In this document: in pieces, positions 43,416 through 52,282 of the stretch
Layout: the number at the start of each line of letters is the position of its first letter
How positions within the stretch are numbered: position 1 is the first letter of the stretch
The notes under the pieces: generated by a model
What the model saw: the letters and a program-made list of their open reading frames with translations, nothing else
Database searches by the model: none
Told to the model about the DNA's origin: nothing
Made by a program: the position numbers and the translations under genes
DNA from: Paraburkholderia phenazinium
GTDB lineage: Bacteria; Pseudomonadota; Gammaproteobacteria; Burkholderiales; Burkholderiaceae
NCBI RefSeq assembly: GCF_900100735.1
Contig: NZ_FNCJ01000006.1
Coordinates: 343,031-407,030 of the forward strand
Direction: 5' to 3'
Length of the DNA: 64,000 nt

Positions 43416-44315
43416 TCAATCATCCCTGGATAGCGCACGCGATTCACGCAAGAGCCAGTCGTGGAACTGCTGTATCTTCCGTGACGAACGGTCAGCAGCG
43501 CGATAGCAAAAGAAGTGAGTCTCGCGCTCGATCGGACTGTATAGCCCCTCCCCGACGATCACAAGTTCGCCGCTCGCCAGCTCACGCTCGGCAAACCTCA
43601 CGCTCTCGAGCGCCACACCAAGCCCGTCGACTGCCGCGGCAAGAACCAACGCGGCGCGGTCGAACGAAGGTTGCGGCTTGTCCGGCATCTTCAGGCCATT
43701 TTGCTTGAACCATTCACGCCAACGCACCGGGTTGAGCTTCGATTCGATAAGCGTCAGCTTTGCGATGTCCTCGCGCTCGAATCGCTCGCCGACAAGCTTT
43801 GGTGAGGCCAGCGGCGCGGTTCTCTCCGCGCCAAGTGCCTCGATGACGACACCCGCCTGAGCTCGCACCGACCCATAGGCTATCGCCACGTCCAGGCCCT
43901 CCTCCTTGAGCAGATCGACCGGTTCGGCGCTAGACGACATCCGGATGGTGAGGCTCGGGTACTCCCGCATGAAAGCCGGCAGGCGCGGCCCCAGCCATTT
44001 CGACGCGAAGCTGGGTGTGCAGTGAACCGAGAGCGACTCTGCGGCCGCCTTCGGCGACAGATCGCGGCAGACCTCCTCGATCATATCGAACGCCGTGGAC
44101 AGCGTCGCCAACAACCGTCCCCCCGAATCGGTCAGCTCGACCCGGCGGTTGCTACGGTTAAAGAGCTTGTGTTCGAAATAGGCCTCCAACCCTCGCACCT
44201 GATGGCTGATTGCCGAAGGCGTCAAATGTAACTCCTCCGCCGCCAGCAGAAAACTCTGCAGCCGCGCAGCCGCTTCAAACGCCCTCAAGGCCTGCAGTGA
44301 TGGCAGCTTTCGCAT
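43416..44315 (-). CDS. LysR-family regulator (GcvA-like)
   Basis: The 299-residue protein has a winged helix of GcvA/AmpR type (LPSLQALRAFEAAARLQSFL, then HLTPSAISHQVRGLEAYF) and a substrate-binding domain. It is divergent from the MFS/aldolase pair with about 150 bp between starts, the usual LysR arrangement, so it probably controls that pair. The inducer is likely the transported organic acid or sugar acid. Confidence 0.92.
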   Translation of the reverse strand: MRKLPSLQALRAFEAAARLQSFLLAAEELHLTPSAISHQVRGLEAYFEHKLFNRSNRRVELTDSGGRLLATLSTAFDMIEEVCRDLSPKAAAESLSVHCTPSFASKWLGPRLPAFMREYPSLTIRMSSSAEPVDLLKEEGLDVAIAYGSVRAQAGVVIEALGAERTAPLASPKLVGERFEREDIAKLTLIESKLNPVRWREWFKQNGLKMPDKPQPSFDRAALVLAAAVDGLGVALESVRFAERELASGELVIVGEGLYSPIERETHFFCYRAADRSSRKIQQFHDWLLRESRALSRDD

Positions 44316-44466
44316 GGGTTTTCGGGTGAAATAGATTCATCTTTTCGTGAAAACTCATCGTTTGTCAACTTTTCCCTGCGCGGCGATCATCGTCTCTAAC
44401 CAGCCGCCACATGGAGATGACGGCGCCCACAGCGGCCGGCGGAACGGCCGTCAATCTGGAGGAGAC

Positions 44467-45786
44467 ATGTCTCACGCATCCGCCCCCTTGCCACGGCGTT
44501 CGTTCGAATCCGTCGCGATAAACGAATCGAGCGTCTATGCCAAAGTCGCATGGCGCCTGATCCCATTCCTGTTCCTTTGTTATGTCGCTGCGTACCTCGA
44601 CCGGGTCAACGTCGGGTTCGCCAAACTTCAGATGTTGTCGGATCTCGGTTTCAGCGAAACCGTCTATGGCCTCGGCGCTGGTGTGTTTTTCATCGGATAT
44701 TTCCTCTTCGAGGTTCCCAGCAACATCATTCTCCACAAGGTCGGCGCGCGCCTCTGGATAGCACGCGTCATGCTCACCTGGGGACTGATATCGGGCGCGA
44801 TGATGTTCGTCAAAACGCCGACGATGTTCTATGTGATGCGCTTCGCACTTGGGTTGGCTGAGGCGGGACTCTTTCCCGGCGTCATTCTCTATCTGACGTA
44901 CTGGTTTCCATCTGAGCGCAGAGGCAAGATCACGGCCCTCTTCATGACGGGCATCCCGATGTCCGGTGTGATTGGCGGCCCGCTCTCGGGATGGATCCTG
45001 CACGCCCTGTCCGGTGCGCATGGCCTCGCCGGCTGGCAGTGGCTGTTTCTGCTGGAGGCGCTGCCTTCTCTCGTGATGGGCATCGCAGTCATCGCTTACC
45101 TGGACGACGGGATCAAGCACGCCCGCTGGCTCTCCGAATCCGAAAAGACCTTGCTAGCTGCAAACATTGCGGCGGACAGCAGTCAGGCACAGTCGCATTC
45201 GCTGCGTGATGGCTTTACGCAGCCCATCGTCTGGCTGCTCAGTGGAATTTATTTCTTCTTCATCATGGGCCTCTATGGCGTCGGCTTCTGGCTGCCCACC
45301 CTCATCAAGGGATCCGGCGTCACCGAGCCGCTGCTGATCGGCGCGCTGACGACGCTGCCCTACGCAGCGGCGGCCATCGCGATGGTCATGGTCGGACGCA
45401 GTTCAGACAAGCGGCGGGAACGCCGTTGGCATGTGACCGTACCCGGCCTGATCGGCACGGTGGGGTGGTTGGTCAGTGTTGCCACGGGTCATACAAGCGT
45501 CGCCCTGTCGATCGCTGCGCTCACGGTCGCGACCATGGGTGTCATGGTGACGCTCTCCCAGTTCTGGTGTCTGCCGACAGCCGTACTGAGCGGTGCTGCG
45601 GCCGCCACCGGCGTCGCGGTCGTCAACTCCGTGGGCAATCTGGCCGGATTCGTCAGCCCGTATGCGATCGGCTGGATTGTCGACAAGACCCATTCGACGG
45701 ACCTCGGTGTGTACACGCTCGCCGCCTGTCTCACGGTCGGTGGCTTGCTCGCCCTGACCATGCCCAAACGCCTCGTCAATCGTTAA
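44467..45786 (+). CDS. MFS organic-acid transporter (anion:cation symporter family)
   Basis: The protein is 439 residues from ATG 44467 with GGAGGAG. It has twelve predicted helices. The family features are YLDRVNVGFAKLQM in helix 1, EVPSNIILHKVGARLW, and AEAGLFPGVILYLTYWFP. ACS-type transporters take up tartrate, phthalate, galactonate or similar acids with protons. It is followed by an aldolase gene 29 bp later, consistent with uptake and cleavage of one substrate. The exact acid is unknown. Confidence 0.92.
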   Translation: MSHASAPLPRRSFESVAINESSVYAKVAWRLIPFLFLCYVAAYLDRVNVGFAKLQMLSDLGFSETVYGLGAGVFFIGYFLFEVPSNIILHKVGARLWIARVMLTWGLISGAMMFVKTPTMFYVMRFALGLAEAGLFPGVILYLTYWFPSERRGKITALFMTGIPMSGVIGGPLSGWILHALSGAHGLAGWQWLFLLEALPSLVMGIAVIAYLDDGIKHARWLSESEKTLLAANIAADSSQAQSHSLRDGFTQPIVWLLSGIYFFFIMGLYGVGFWLPTLIKGSGVTEPLLIGALTTLPYAAAAIAMVMVGRSSDKRRERRWHVTVPGLIGTVGWLVSVATGHTSVALSIAALTVATMGVMVTLSQFWCLPTAVLSGAAAATGVAVVNSVGNLAGFVSPYAIGWIVDKTHSTDLGVYTLAACLTVGGLLALTMPKRLVNR

Positions 45787-45815
45787 AGCTTGCCCCCAAA
45801 GGCCAAGGAGAAATC

Positions 45816-46658
45816 ATGTCTGAAACCATCGAACACCATGCAGTCCAGCCCACTGCTAAAAAGCGCATCTCCCTCTATCAACCTAAACAGGAAGGTCTGA
45901 AGTTTCCGGAAATTCCAGAGTTCGCGACGTCGGCTGAAGAGCGTCTCTACCGCAAGAAGCATCTGGTCGCCGCCTGCCGGGCTTTTGATCTTCACCATTT
46001 CGACTATGGTTTTGCGGGCCATCTTACGGTGCGCGATCCCGAGCACCCGGAGTTGTATTGGACCAACCCCATGTGTGTCCACTTCTCGGAAGTCAAGTTG
46101 TCGAACCTGATTCTGGCGGATCACAAAGGCCACGTGGTGGAAGGAGACTATGCGATCAATCAGGCGGGGTTTGTCCTGCATGCCGCCGTGCACGAAGCGC
46201 ACCCGGATATCGTAGCGATGTGCCACGCGCATACCGTCTATGGCACCGCGTGGGCCACGACAGGCCGTAAGCTCGATCCGATCTCGCAGGATGCTTGCGC
46301 CTTCTTCGAAGACCACGTGGTGATCGACGACGAGGCGGGCCAGGTCGCGGTCGAAGAAGAAGCCGGAGGCACAGTAGCGGCATGGTTCAAGAATGTGCGC
46401 GCGGCGATCCACAAGAACCACGGGCTGCTGACGGCGAGCCGCCACAGCATCGACGAAGCGGCGTTCTGGTTCATCGCCCTCGAGCGCGCTTGCCAGCAAC
46501 AACTGCTGGTTGAAGCGTCAGGCATCAAGCCGACGATGGTAACGCCCGAACGGGCACGATACAGCCGTGAGCACGTGGGCAGCCCTTTCATCGGCTGGCT
46601 GCATTTTCAGACGATCTATGATCAGTTGGTGGCGCAGCAGCCGGATATGTTTGAATAG
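45816..46658 (+). CDS. class II aldolase/adducin family protein
   Basis: The 280-residue protein has the zinc-aldolase fold: DYGFAGHLTVRDPEHPELYW, the metal-binding histidines in MCHAHTVYG, and KNHGLLTASRHSIDEA with a third histidine. The conserved catalytic acid may be in the EDHVVIDDEAG region. AAGGAG precedes the ATG. Family members cleave or decarboxylate sugar acids. Grouping with the MFS gene and the divergent LysR suggests a small catabolic operon. Confidence 0.9.
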   Translation: MSETIEHHAVQPTAKKRISLYQPKQEGLKFPEIPEFATSAEERLYRKKHLVAACRAFDLHHFDYGFAGHLTVRDPEHPELYWTNPMCVHFSEVKLSNLILADHKGHVVEGDYAINQAGFVLHAAVHEAHPDIVAMCHAHTVYGTAWATTGRKLDPISQDACAFFEDHVVIDDEAGQVAVEEEAGGTVAAWFKNVRAAIHKNHGLLTASRHSIDEAAFWFIALERACQQQLLVEASGIKPTMVTPERARYSREHVGSPFIGWLHFQTIYDQLVAQQPDMFE

Positions 46659-46779
46659 AAGCAAGGAGCGGCAGTCGCGGTTCGCCAATACAAGGCGATT
46701 GGTTCGTCCGCCGTGCACTGCCGTACTACGGCCCAACCCTGTCAAAAGTGAGGCGCCATCGCCGTCAAGCGCAGGAGCA

Positions 46780-47433
46780 TCAGCGAACCCCATTCTCGCT
46801 GTTTTCCTCGCAGTCTTGCCAGTATTGAAACGGATCGCGATGCTGCGGGTAGCGTAAGTCGAGCCACACGGACAGTCTGGTCCAATCTGGGTGGTTGGTG
46901 CCTGTCTGCGCGGACCAGTTCGACGAGCGCTCAAGAATCTGGCCCTTCGCGCGATCGCGGACAAGCAAACTGCCGAGTCCGCTCGTGCTATTCGACTGCG
47001 ATTCCACCCGGTAGCGCGGCAGAATCCTGAGCTCGGCGTCCTCTGCCCAACCGTACACGCCTCGAACAATGCCTGCTGAATCTCGCAACTCCACGGGGCC
47101 CGTTTCGGGACGAACCGCCGCCCATCCTTCCGGGAATTCAGTCACGAGCTCGTTGTTGCCTTCCCTCACCCACTTTACGCGCCACCCCCGCTCCATAGCC
47201 TCACGCACTTGCGAGACCGACTCATAGCCCGGCGGTAGCTCTACGCCCACCGGCAGGGAGATGAGGTTCTCTTTCCAGATGGTGCTTTCGTCCTGATTGC
47301 GCTGAACCGCTTCGAACGGTCCATCCTGGAACGGATTCTCAGATCGACCCACTGAACTTCCACCCGTCCTCTTCAGATCAGGAAACAGGTTGTCCGCGTC
47401 TTGACGGCTTTGCTTGGCTTTATCTTTTCTCAT
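46780..47433 (-). CDS. hypothetical protein, intact copy of a duplicated locus
   Basis: The 217-residue protein is not from a family I recognise. It is hydrophilic, with LPVGVELPPGYESVSQVREA, GWRVKWVREGNNELVTEFPE and several Trp-rich strands, and no signal peptide. An AGAGAG stretch precedes the ATG. Its promoter/start region and a C-terminal segment are repeated at 41622-41802, where the middle is deleted. The last part (NWSAQTGTNHPDWTRLS) is conserved between copies. Confidence 0.6.
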   Translation of the reverse strand: MRKDKAKQSRQDADNLFPDLKRTGGSSVGRSENPFQDGPFEAVQRNQDESTIWKENLISLPVGVELPPGYESVSQVREAMERGWRVKWVREGNNELVTEFPEGWAAVRPETGPVELRDSAGIVRGVYGWAEDAELRILPRYRVESQSNSTSGLGSLLVRDRAKGQILERSSNWSAQTGTNHPDWTRLSVWLDLRYPQHRDPFQYWQDCEENSENGVR

Positions 47434-47554
47434 CGATCTCTCTGCTGAAACGCGCTCTCGCGAACGCCCGATAAGGCAGAGTTTGCACTTAATCGGCCCT
47501 AACCGCCCGTGCGATCCGAAATCCGGCTGCGGGAAAGGGTTTGTCCTGGGTTCT
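46871..47554. repeat. dispersed repeat, full-length copy (pairs with 41622-41802)
   Basis: Blocks 46871-46918 and 47423-47554 are near-identical to consecutive halves of 41622-41802. The internal 504 bp is unique to this copy. The repeat extends upstream of the gene into its promoter. Confidence 0.75.
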
Positions 47555-47592
47555 GGCTGCGGGCAGATCGCGGGAAATGCCCGGCCGGTGGC

Positions 47593-47760
47593 TCACGGGT
47601 TGGGGAGGTCAATCACAATCCCGGGTGCCCGCTCGTCCTGGGTCGTCTTCAGCCGGCGTTGTCCGGCGCGACTGAGATTGTCTTTGAATCGCAGGAACGG
47701 CAACTCGATCACCCAGTAGCTCAACGTTGCTGCAGCCAGCGCCCCGTCAATTCCTTTGTG
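47593..47760 (-). pseudogene. C-terminal remnant of an OafA/acyltransferase-3 protein
   Basis: A minus-strand frame encodes GALAAATLSYWVIELPFLRF followed by KDNLSRAG. This is the typical last helix and cytosolic tail of acyltransferase-3 membrane proteins. The upstream nine helices are missing, so this is a fragment. The DNA around it (47434-47968) holds no other gene. Confidence 0.6.
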
Positions 47761-47968
47761 CGATTGTTCACGAACGCCACCCATAATTATGTCGTGCGGA
47801 TTTTGTCTAGCCGATCTTGACACTGGTGGGCGGAAAGAAATTGAAAAAAAACCGGAAAAAATCTCTCAGCTCGGAATAGCCGCAGTGACAAGAAGAAGGG
47901 CCGTCCTGGTCGACGGCCCGATACAGATATTTCAGCCGCCCTCGCGCGAACTGTGCGTGACCCAGTTT

Positions 47969-48556
47969 TCAGTTGGATTGGTAGGCCACGTGGTTTGCCA
48001 GCAGGGTGGCGCACTCCCGCAAGTGGTTACGCTCGGTTCCTCCCACATACACCGTGACCCACGCGACGACAAAGCGCGTCTTGTCGCGCGGCACGCCCAT
48101 ATGCTGCTCGAACCACTCCCGATAGAGCGGCTGGATGAACTCGACTTCACCATGCGTGTAGACCTCATACACCAAGGTCGTCAGCAGGCCCTGCAGCAGG
48201 TCGCGATTACGCACCCGTTGATGGTCGGTCGAGTCCTTGAAGCTCTGCGCCGATGCCAGGCAATTCGATTTCAGCAGCAATTCGTCATCGCCGCAAATCG
48301 TGGTCGCCATGTTGTAGAACAGATCGGAGTGCAAGGTGCCGCCGAGCGCGCCGAGATCTTCATCGGTAATGCGCTGCAGGCGATCGCAAACCTCGTAGAG
48401 CTGCTTCGAGGCGGCAGAGTGGGCATCGCAACGCGCGAGCAGCGTCACGCGATTAGCGCGCCAATCCAGGCAGACAATCCCAGGCCTCTGAGGATGTTTT
48501 TCCTCTGGCTTGCCCTTTAAATTATGTCTATTGACTAGGTCCGAATACCTCGCCAT
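47969..48556 (-). CDS. hypothetical protein (195 aa)
   Basis: I do not recognise a family. The protein is soluble and mostly helical, with LYEVCDRLQRITDEDLGALG, GDDELLLKSNCLASAQSFKD and LQGLLTTLVYEVYTHGEVEF. ATG 48556 is chosen; TTG 48571 and GTG 48559 are in frame. It is downstream of the hydrolase gene on the other side of a 66-bp gap. No signal peptide or membrane segment is present. Confidence 0.55.
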   Translation of the reverse strand: MARYSDLVNRHNLKGKPEEKHPQRPGIVCLDWRANRVTLLARCDAHSAASKQLYEVCDRLQRITDEDLGALGGTLHSDLFYNMATTICGDDELLLKSNCLASAQSFKDSTDHQRVRNRDLLQGLLTTLVYEVYTHGEVEFIQPLYREWFEQHMGVPRDKTRFVVAWVTVYVGGTERNHLRECATLLANHVAYQSN

Positions 48557-48622
48557 CACTAATGGCGTCAAGAAGCCCGCAAAGATCGCGCTCGAACGGA
48601 TAGCGCGCGCTCGATGCCCGCG

Positions 48623-49438
48623 TCAGATGAAGAACCCAGCCAACGCACGAGCCACTGCGGCAGCGTCGTTTTCCATCGGAATGTGGCCCGCCTTGGGAAT
48701 CCGGACAAGCTGCGTGTTCGGGATCTCTTTGGCAAAGCGCTCCGCGTGCTCGACGAGCTGGAAGCTGTCGTCTTCGCCCCATACGAGCAGCTTTGGCGTC
48801 TGCGACGCGCGAAGGCTCGGCAACAGTTCCATCGTGTAACGATTGTCCGCCGCACCGGCAAAGGCGAGCCACGACCGTGCCACGCGCGGGTCGGTCCAGG
48901 GTTCGAGATACTCGGTCACTTCGCTTTCCGTTGTTGGTCTCGCCAGTGCCGTGAGGACTGACTTGCGACGAGCAGCAAGGATATCCTCCGTCGTCGTCGC
49001 AGCGGCCACCGCCGGATCGCGGAACCGGGCAACGCCGGGCACCGGCCACGAATCGAACATCACTGCATTGACGAGTGCGAGTTTGCTGACCTCTATCTTT
49101 CCATCGACCAGCACCTGCTGCGCAATGCCCCCGCCAATGTCGTGCCCGGCGACCCCCACCGGTCCCACGATACCGAGCGTATCGAGGAAGCGCGGCAGCC
49201 AATCCGCCAAAGCGGGAATCGAGGCATCCGCAATGGTCAGCTCGCCACCCGATCGGCCGGAGCCAGGGAGATCTACCGCGATGGGCCGCAATCCGGCGGC
49301 GGCCAGGTCGTCTAGCACCGGCTGCCATACCCGGCTCCAATAGGTGCCGTGCAGCAACAACAAGACGGATCCTTCCGGGTCACCGGCGCTCAGGTAGCTG
49401 ACCGGTACGCCCGCCACGTCAACAGTTCGTCGTTCCAC
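48623..49438 (-). CDS. alpha/beta hydrolase with Asp nucleophile
   Basis: The protein is 271 residues from GTG 49438, which has GGAGGA 8 nt upstream. The oxyanion motif is LLHGTYWS, the nucleophile elbow is GHDIGGG (Asp instead of Ser), the acid lies in GEDDSF, and the histidine in KAGHIPM. Asp nucleophiles are found in epoxide hydrolases and dehalogenases. Located with a cupin dioxygenase, an AhpD-like protein and a hydroxyacid dehydrogenase, it may take part in aromatic breakdown. The substrate is unknown. Confidence 0.85.
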   Translation of the reverse strand: MERRTVDVAGVPVSYLSAGDPEGSVLLLLHGTYWSRVWQPVLDDLAAAGLRPIAVDLPGSGRSGGELTIADASIPALADWLPRFLDTLGIVGPVGVAGHDIGGGIAQQVLVDGKIEVSKLALVNAVMFDSWPVPGVARFRDPAVAAATTTEDILAARRKSVLTALARPTTESEVTEYLEPWTDPRVARSWLAFAGAADNRYTMELLPSLRASQTPKLLVWGEDDSFQLVEHAERFAKEIPNTQLVRIPKAGHIPMENDAAAVARALAGFFI

Positions 49439-49562
49439 GATGAAACTCCTCCATTCCAGCCTGTGATGCCGGGCGATCGAGCCGCCCGGCCGCCGCCGCG
49501 CATAGGGCATATCTACGTTCATGCGTTCGCGGCATCCGAAAATTCGCACGTAACGAATACGC

Positions 49563-50105
49563 TTAGCGAATGACCTGCTTTACGTAGTCGGCGCCGAGGC
49601 CGATCTCTTCGTAGTGCTTGCGAGCCGCTTCGATTTTCGTGAACACATCTTCGTATCCCACTGCCGTGCCTTCGGGGTCGACGTAGGTGTAGCCGCCCGT
49701 GACGTGGAACCACGTGATCATCTCAGTGACATCCTCGGGCACGTACAAGGTATGCGTCTCGCCTGCCGGCTCGTGTGCATAGCCGCCCTGCTCCGCAACC
49801 CAGTCGTGCTCGAGGTAATACCATCTACCTCTCAGAACGATTGCGTGGACAGGCCCGGTATGGCGGTGACGCGAGAGCACGCCGGACTGGCGCACTCTAA
49901 GCAGATTGACGTAGTAGCCCTGGCTCGCGCTGAGAAGCAGCGGCTTGAACGAAACAGTCGGCGTCATCGGCACCCAAAGCTTATCGTCCTCCAGCCATTT
50001 GTCGAGAATGCCCGAATGCACGATGTCGGGTGACATGTCAGGGGGTTGTGGCAACTGATAAGGGATAGCACGCTCATCAGGCTTTCTTGCAGCTGTGTTG
50101 GTCAT
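49563..50105 (-). CDS. 2,4'-dihydroxyacetophenone dioxygenase-family cupin
   Basis: The 180-residue single-cupin protein has SRHRHTGPVHAIVLRGRWYY with paired histidines, and AGETHTLYVPEDVTEM with a third histidine, matching the iron-binding set of this family. Characterised members cleave the C-C bond between carbonyl and hydroxymethyl carbons of dihydroxyacetophenone. GGAGG lies 9 nt before the ATG. It follows the AhpD-like gene by 43 bp. Confidence 0.8.
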   Translation of the reverse strand: MTNTAARKPDERAIPYQLPQPPDMSPDIVHSGILDKWLEDDKLWVPMTPTVSFKPLLLSASQGYYVNLLRVRQSGVLSRHRHTGPVHAIVLRGRWYYLEHDWVAEQGGYAHEPAGETHTLYVPEDVTEMITWFHVTGGYTYVDPEGTAVGYEDVFTKIEAARKHYEEIGLGADYVKQVIR

Positions 50106-50148
50106 GTCAGGAGACCTCCAGAAGATATCGGCGCATCGCGCGCACGGA

Positions 50149-50715
50149 TCATGCAGTGGTCTTTGCCGGCTTGGTCCACTCGTTGCCCTTCATGAACGGG
50201 TCGTACTGCGTATGTACGACGTGGTTCGTATAGTTGCTCATGACCTTCGTGGCAACTCCGAGTATCACTTCAAGCACGTTCTGGCGCGTGAAGCCAGCGG
50301 CGAGAAATGCCTCGACATCCGCATCGGAAGCAAAGCCGCGTTCGCGTACGACAATCGTCGTGAAGCGATGCAGGGCCTCAAGCTTCGGATCAGGCAGAGG
50401 CTCTCCATCGCGCAGCGCGGCGATGACAGCAGGGTCCATCTTGATCATCCGGGCAAGTGCCGAATGGCCGGCCATACAGTAATGGCAATTGTTTTCGAAG
50501 TTCGAGCTCAGGTAGACGACCTGCTGCTCATGCGGGGTAAGCGTGCTCCTGGCAAAGAGGTCCCAGAGGGCGGAGTAGCCGGCGAGGAGCTCGGGCGACT
50601 CGGCCATGTGAGACTGGAGATTCGGTACAAAGCCAAAGGTCTTTTTCGCGTCTTCCAGGGCGGGTTTCGAAGCAGCCGGTGCGGTCTCAATTGTGTACGA
50701 CGGGAACGTGTTCAT
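50149..50715 (-). CDS. carboxymuconolactone decarboxylase/AhpD-like protein
   Basis: The protein is 188 residues from ATG 50715 with GGAGA. It has the AhpD active-site motif CHYCMAGH (two redox cysteines and a histidine) preceded by Glu in VVYLSSNFENN, typical of peroxidase-like members rather than true decarboxylases. It may detoxify peroxides made during aromatic oxidation. It is first in the minus-strand group AhpD-like, cupin dioxygenase, hydrolase. Confidence 0.88.
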   Translation of the reverse strand: MNTFPSYTIETAPAASKPALEDAKKTFGFVPNLQSHMAESPELLAGYSALWDLFARSTLTPHEQQVVYLSSNFENNCHYCMAGHSALARMIKMDPAVIAALRDGEPLPDPKLEALHRFTTIVVRERGFASDADVEAFLAAGFTRQNVLEVILGVATKVMSNYTNHVVHTQYDPFMKGNEWTKPAKTTA

Positions 50716-51073
50716 GATCTTCTCCAAACGGGGAATCCGTGGTGAGCAAATGGTGCGCGCGGCGTCACGCTGACAGAAGACCTTCGAGACACATAACATC
50801 CATTCCTGGCAGGCATAAGGCGTTTGATGCGCCCTCCCGCTCGAACCAGGCGCGGCGCACCGCTGGATCGCCAGGCTTGGATAAGCTCAAAGCTATTCCC
50901 CACAGGAATGAGCGATATGACCATGCCCTCTCTACTGCATCTTGCGAAGAAGGGACAAAGTACGGCGACGACAGCCGCGCGGGAAGTGGCAAGCAAGGCT
51001 GGCAACGCGACTTGATGAGCCGCCTTTTTTTCGGACCTCGTGTCCTCGTATAGATGAAACAGGAGTGTGTCGT
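50716..51073. other. divergent intergenic region
   Basis: This 358-bp gap lies between the AhpD-like gene and the divergent D-2-hydroxyacid dehydrogenase gene. It should hold both promoters. I see no palindrome, RNA gene or protein gene that I can support. Confidence 0.6.
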
Positions 51074-52027
51074 ATGAACGCCAATTCTCTCGTCAAGGTC
51101 GCGATCCTCGACGACTATCAGAATGTCGCGCTGACTCTTGCGGATTGGTCAACGCTGAATGGCCGTGCAAGCATCACTGTGTTCAATGACCACATCGCCG
51201 AGCGCGACGCGCTGATCGAGCGGCTGAAGCCGTTCGACATCGTATGCGTGATGCGTGAGCGCACGCCCTTGCCTCGTGCGATCCTCGAGAAACTGCCTGA
51301 TCTCAAGGTCATTGCGTCCACCGGCCTCGCCAACGCCTCGATTGACGAGGACGCAGCCGCTGCCTTGGGGATCGCTGTGCTCCATACGGGCTATTCCTCC
51401 ACACCGACGATCGAGTTCACGTGGGCGCTGATTCTCTCCATTGCCCGAAATATTCCGGGAGAAAATCAGTCGCTGCGCAACGGCGGATGGCAACGCTCGG
51501 TGGGCGACGAACTCGCAGGCAAGACACTTGGCCTGCTCGGGCTTGGCCGTGTCGGATCGGCAGTAGGCAGAATCGGCCGGGCGTTTGGCATGAACGTAGT
51601 CGCCTGGAGCCAGAACCTGACGGCCGCGGCTGCCGCTGAACATGGCGTCCGGTACGTGACGAAAGAGGAATTGTTTTCGAGCTCCGATTTCCTGTCCATT
51701 CACGTGCGCCTCAGTGAGCGCACGCATCACCTTGTTGGCGCCGCCGAGCTGGCGAAGATGAAACCGACGAGCCGCCTGATCAATACCTCTCGCGGTCCGA
51801 TAGTCGACGGTGGCGCCCTGCTCGACGCGCTCAGGATGGATAGGATCGCCGGCGCGGCGCTGGACGTTTACGACGTCGAGCCCCTTGGAAACCCCCATCC
51901 GTTGCGCGAGTTGCCGAATGTGCTCGCCACGCCGCATATCGGGTATGTGTCGAAGGAGCTGTATCGGACTTTTTATGATGATACGGTTAAGAATATTGTT
52001 CGGTGGCTGGATGGGAACGGGCGTTGA
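51074..52027 (+). CDS. D-2-hydroxyacid dehydrogenase
   Basis: The 317-residue protein has the NAD-binding motif GLLGLGRVGSAVGRIGRAFG and the catalytic set of the D-2-hydroxyacid dehydrogenase family: an Arg in NTSRGPIVDG, a Glu in VYDVEPL, and a His in TPHIGYVSKE. It would interconvert a 2-oxoacid and its D-hydroxyacid. AGGAG lies 8 nt before the ATG. It is divergent from the aromatic group, so its substrate may be a product of it. Confidence 0.92.
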   Translation: MNANSLVKVAILDDYQNVALTLADWSTLNGRASITVFNDHIAERDALIERLKPFDIVCVMRERTPLPRAILEKLPDLKVIASTGLANASIDEDAAAALGIAVLHTGYSSTPTIEFTWALILSIARNIPGENQSLRNGGWQRSVGDELAGKTLGLLGLGRVGSAVGRIGRAFGMNVVAWSQNLTAAAAAEHGVRYVTKEELFSSSDFLSIHVRLSERTHHLVGAAELAKMKPTSRLINTSRGPIVDGGALLDALRMDRIAGAALDVYDVEPLGNPHPLRELPNVLATPHIGYVSKELYRTFYDDTVKNIVRWLDGNGR

Positions 52028-52036
52028 GCGCGGTAG

Positions 52037-52231
52037 GAGGCAGGCTCACGGGGCGCGTGCGCGTATGCGCTGCTGTTGCGTTTGCCGGGCGGCATATCCC
52101 TCACGGTCCCATGCTTCAGGGACACCGCGGAGCTCATCGAGCTGTTCGTTGACGGCCGGCAGCTTGACTATCGATCGCCGACTGTATGGGAGATGCTGGA
52201 CGTGTGCGCGGAGCATCTGATGCTGCACTAA
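52037..52231 (+). other. short open frame, possibly a gene remnant
   Basis: A 64-codon frame without an ATG encodes LLLRLPGGISLTVPCFRDTA, then ELIELFVDGRQLDYRSPTVW and EMLDVCAEHLMLH. The composition is protein-like, but there is no start codon with a usable ribosome site. It may be the 3' end of a lost gene. No family is recognised. Confidence 0.3.
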
Positions 52232-52233
52232 TG

Positions 52234-52257
52234 AAAAGCCCGGCGCAGGGCCGGGCT
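52234..52257 (-). terminator. terminator of the DUF1828 gene
   Basis: AGCCCGGC/GCCGGGCT forms an 8-bp stem with a 5-nt loop, followed on the minus strand by TTTTC. It is 26 bp after the DUF1828 stop codon. Confidence 0.75.
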
Positions 52258-52282
52258 GGTGTATTGAGGTCGCCGCTATGGG

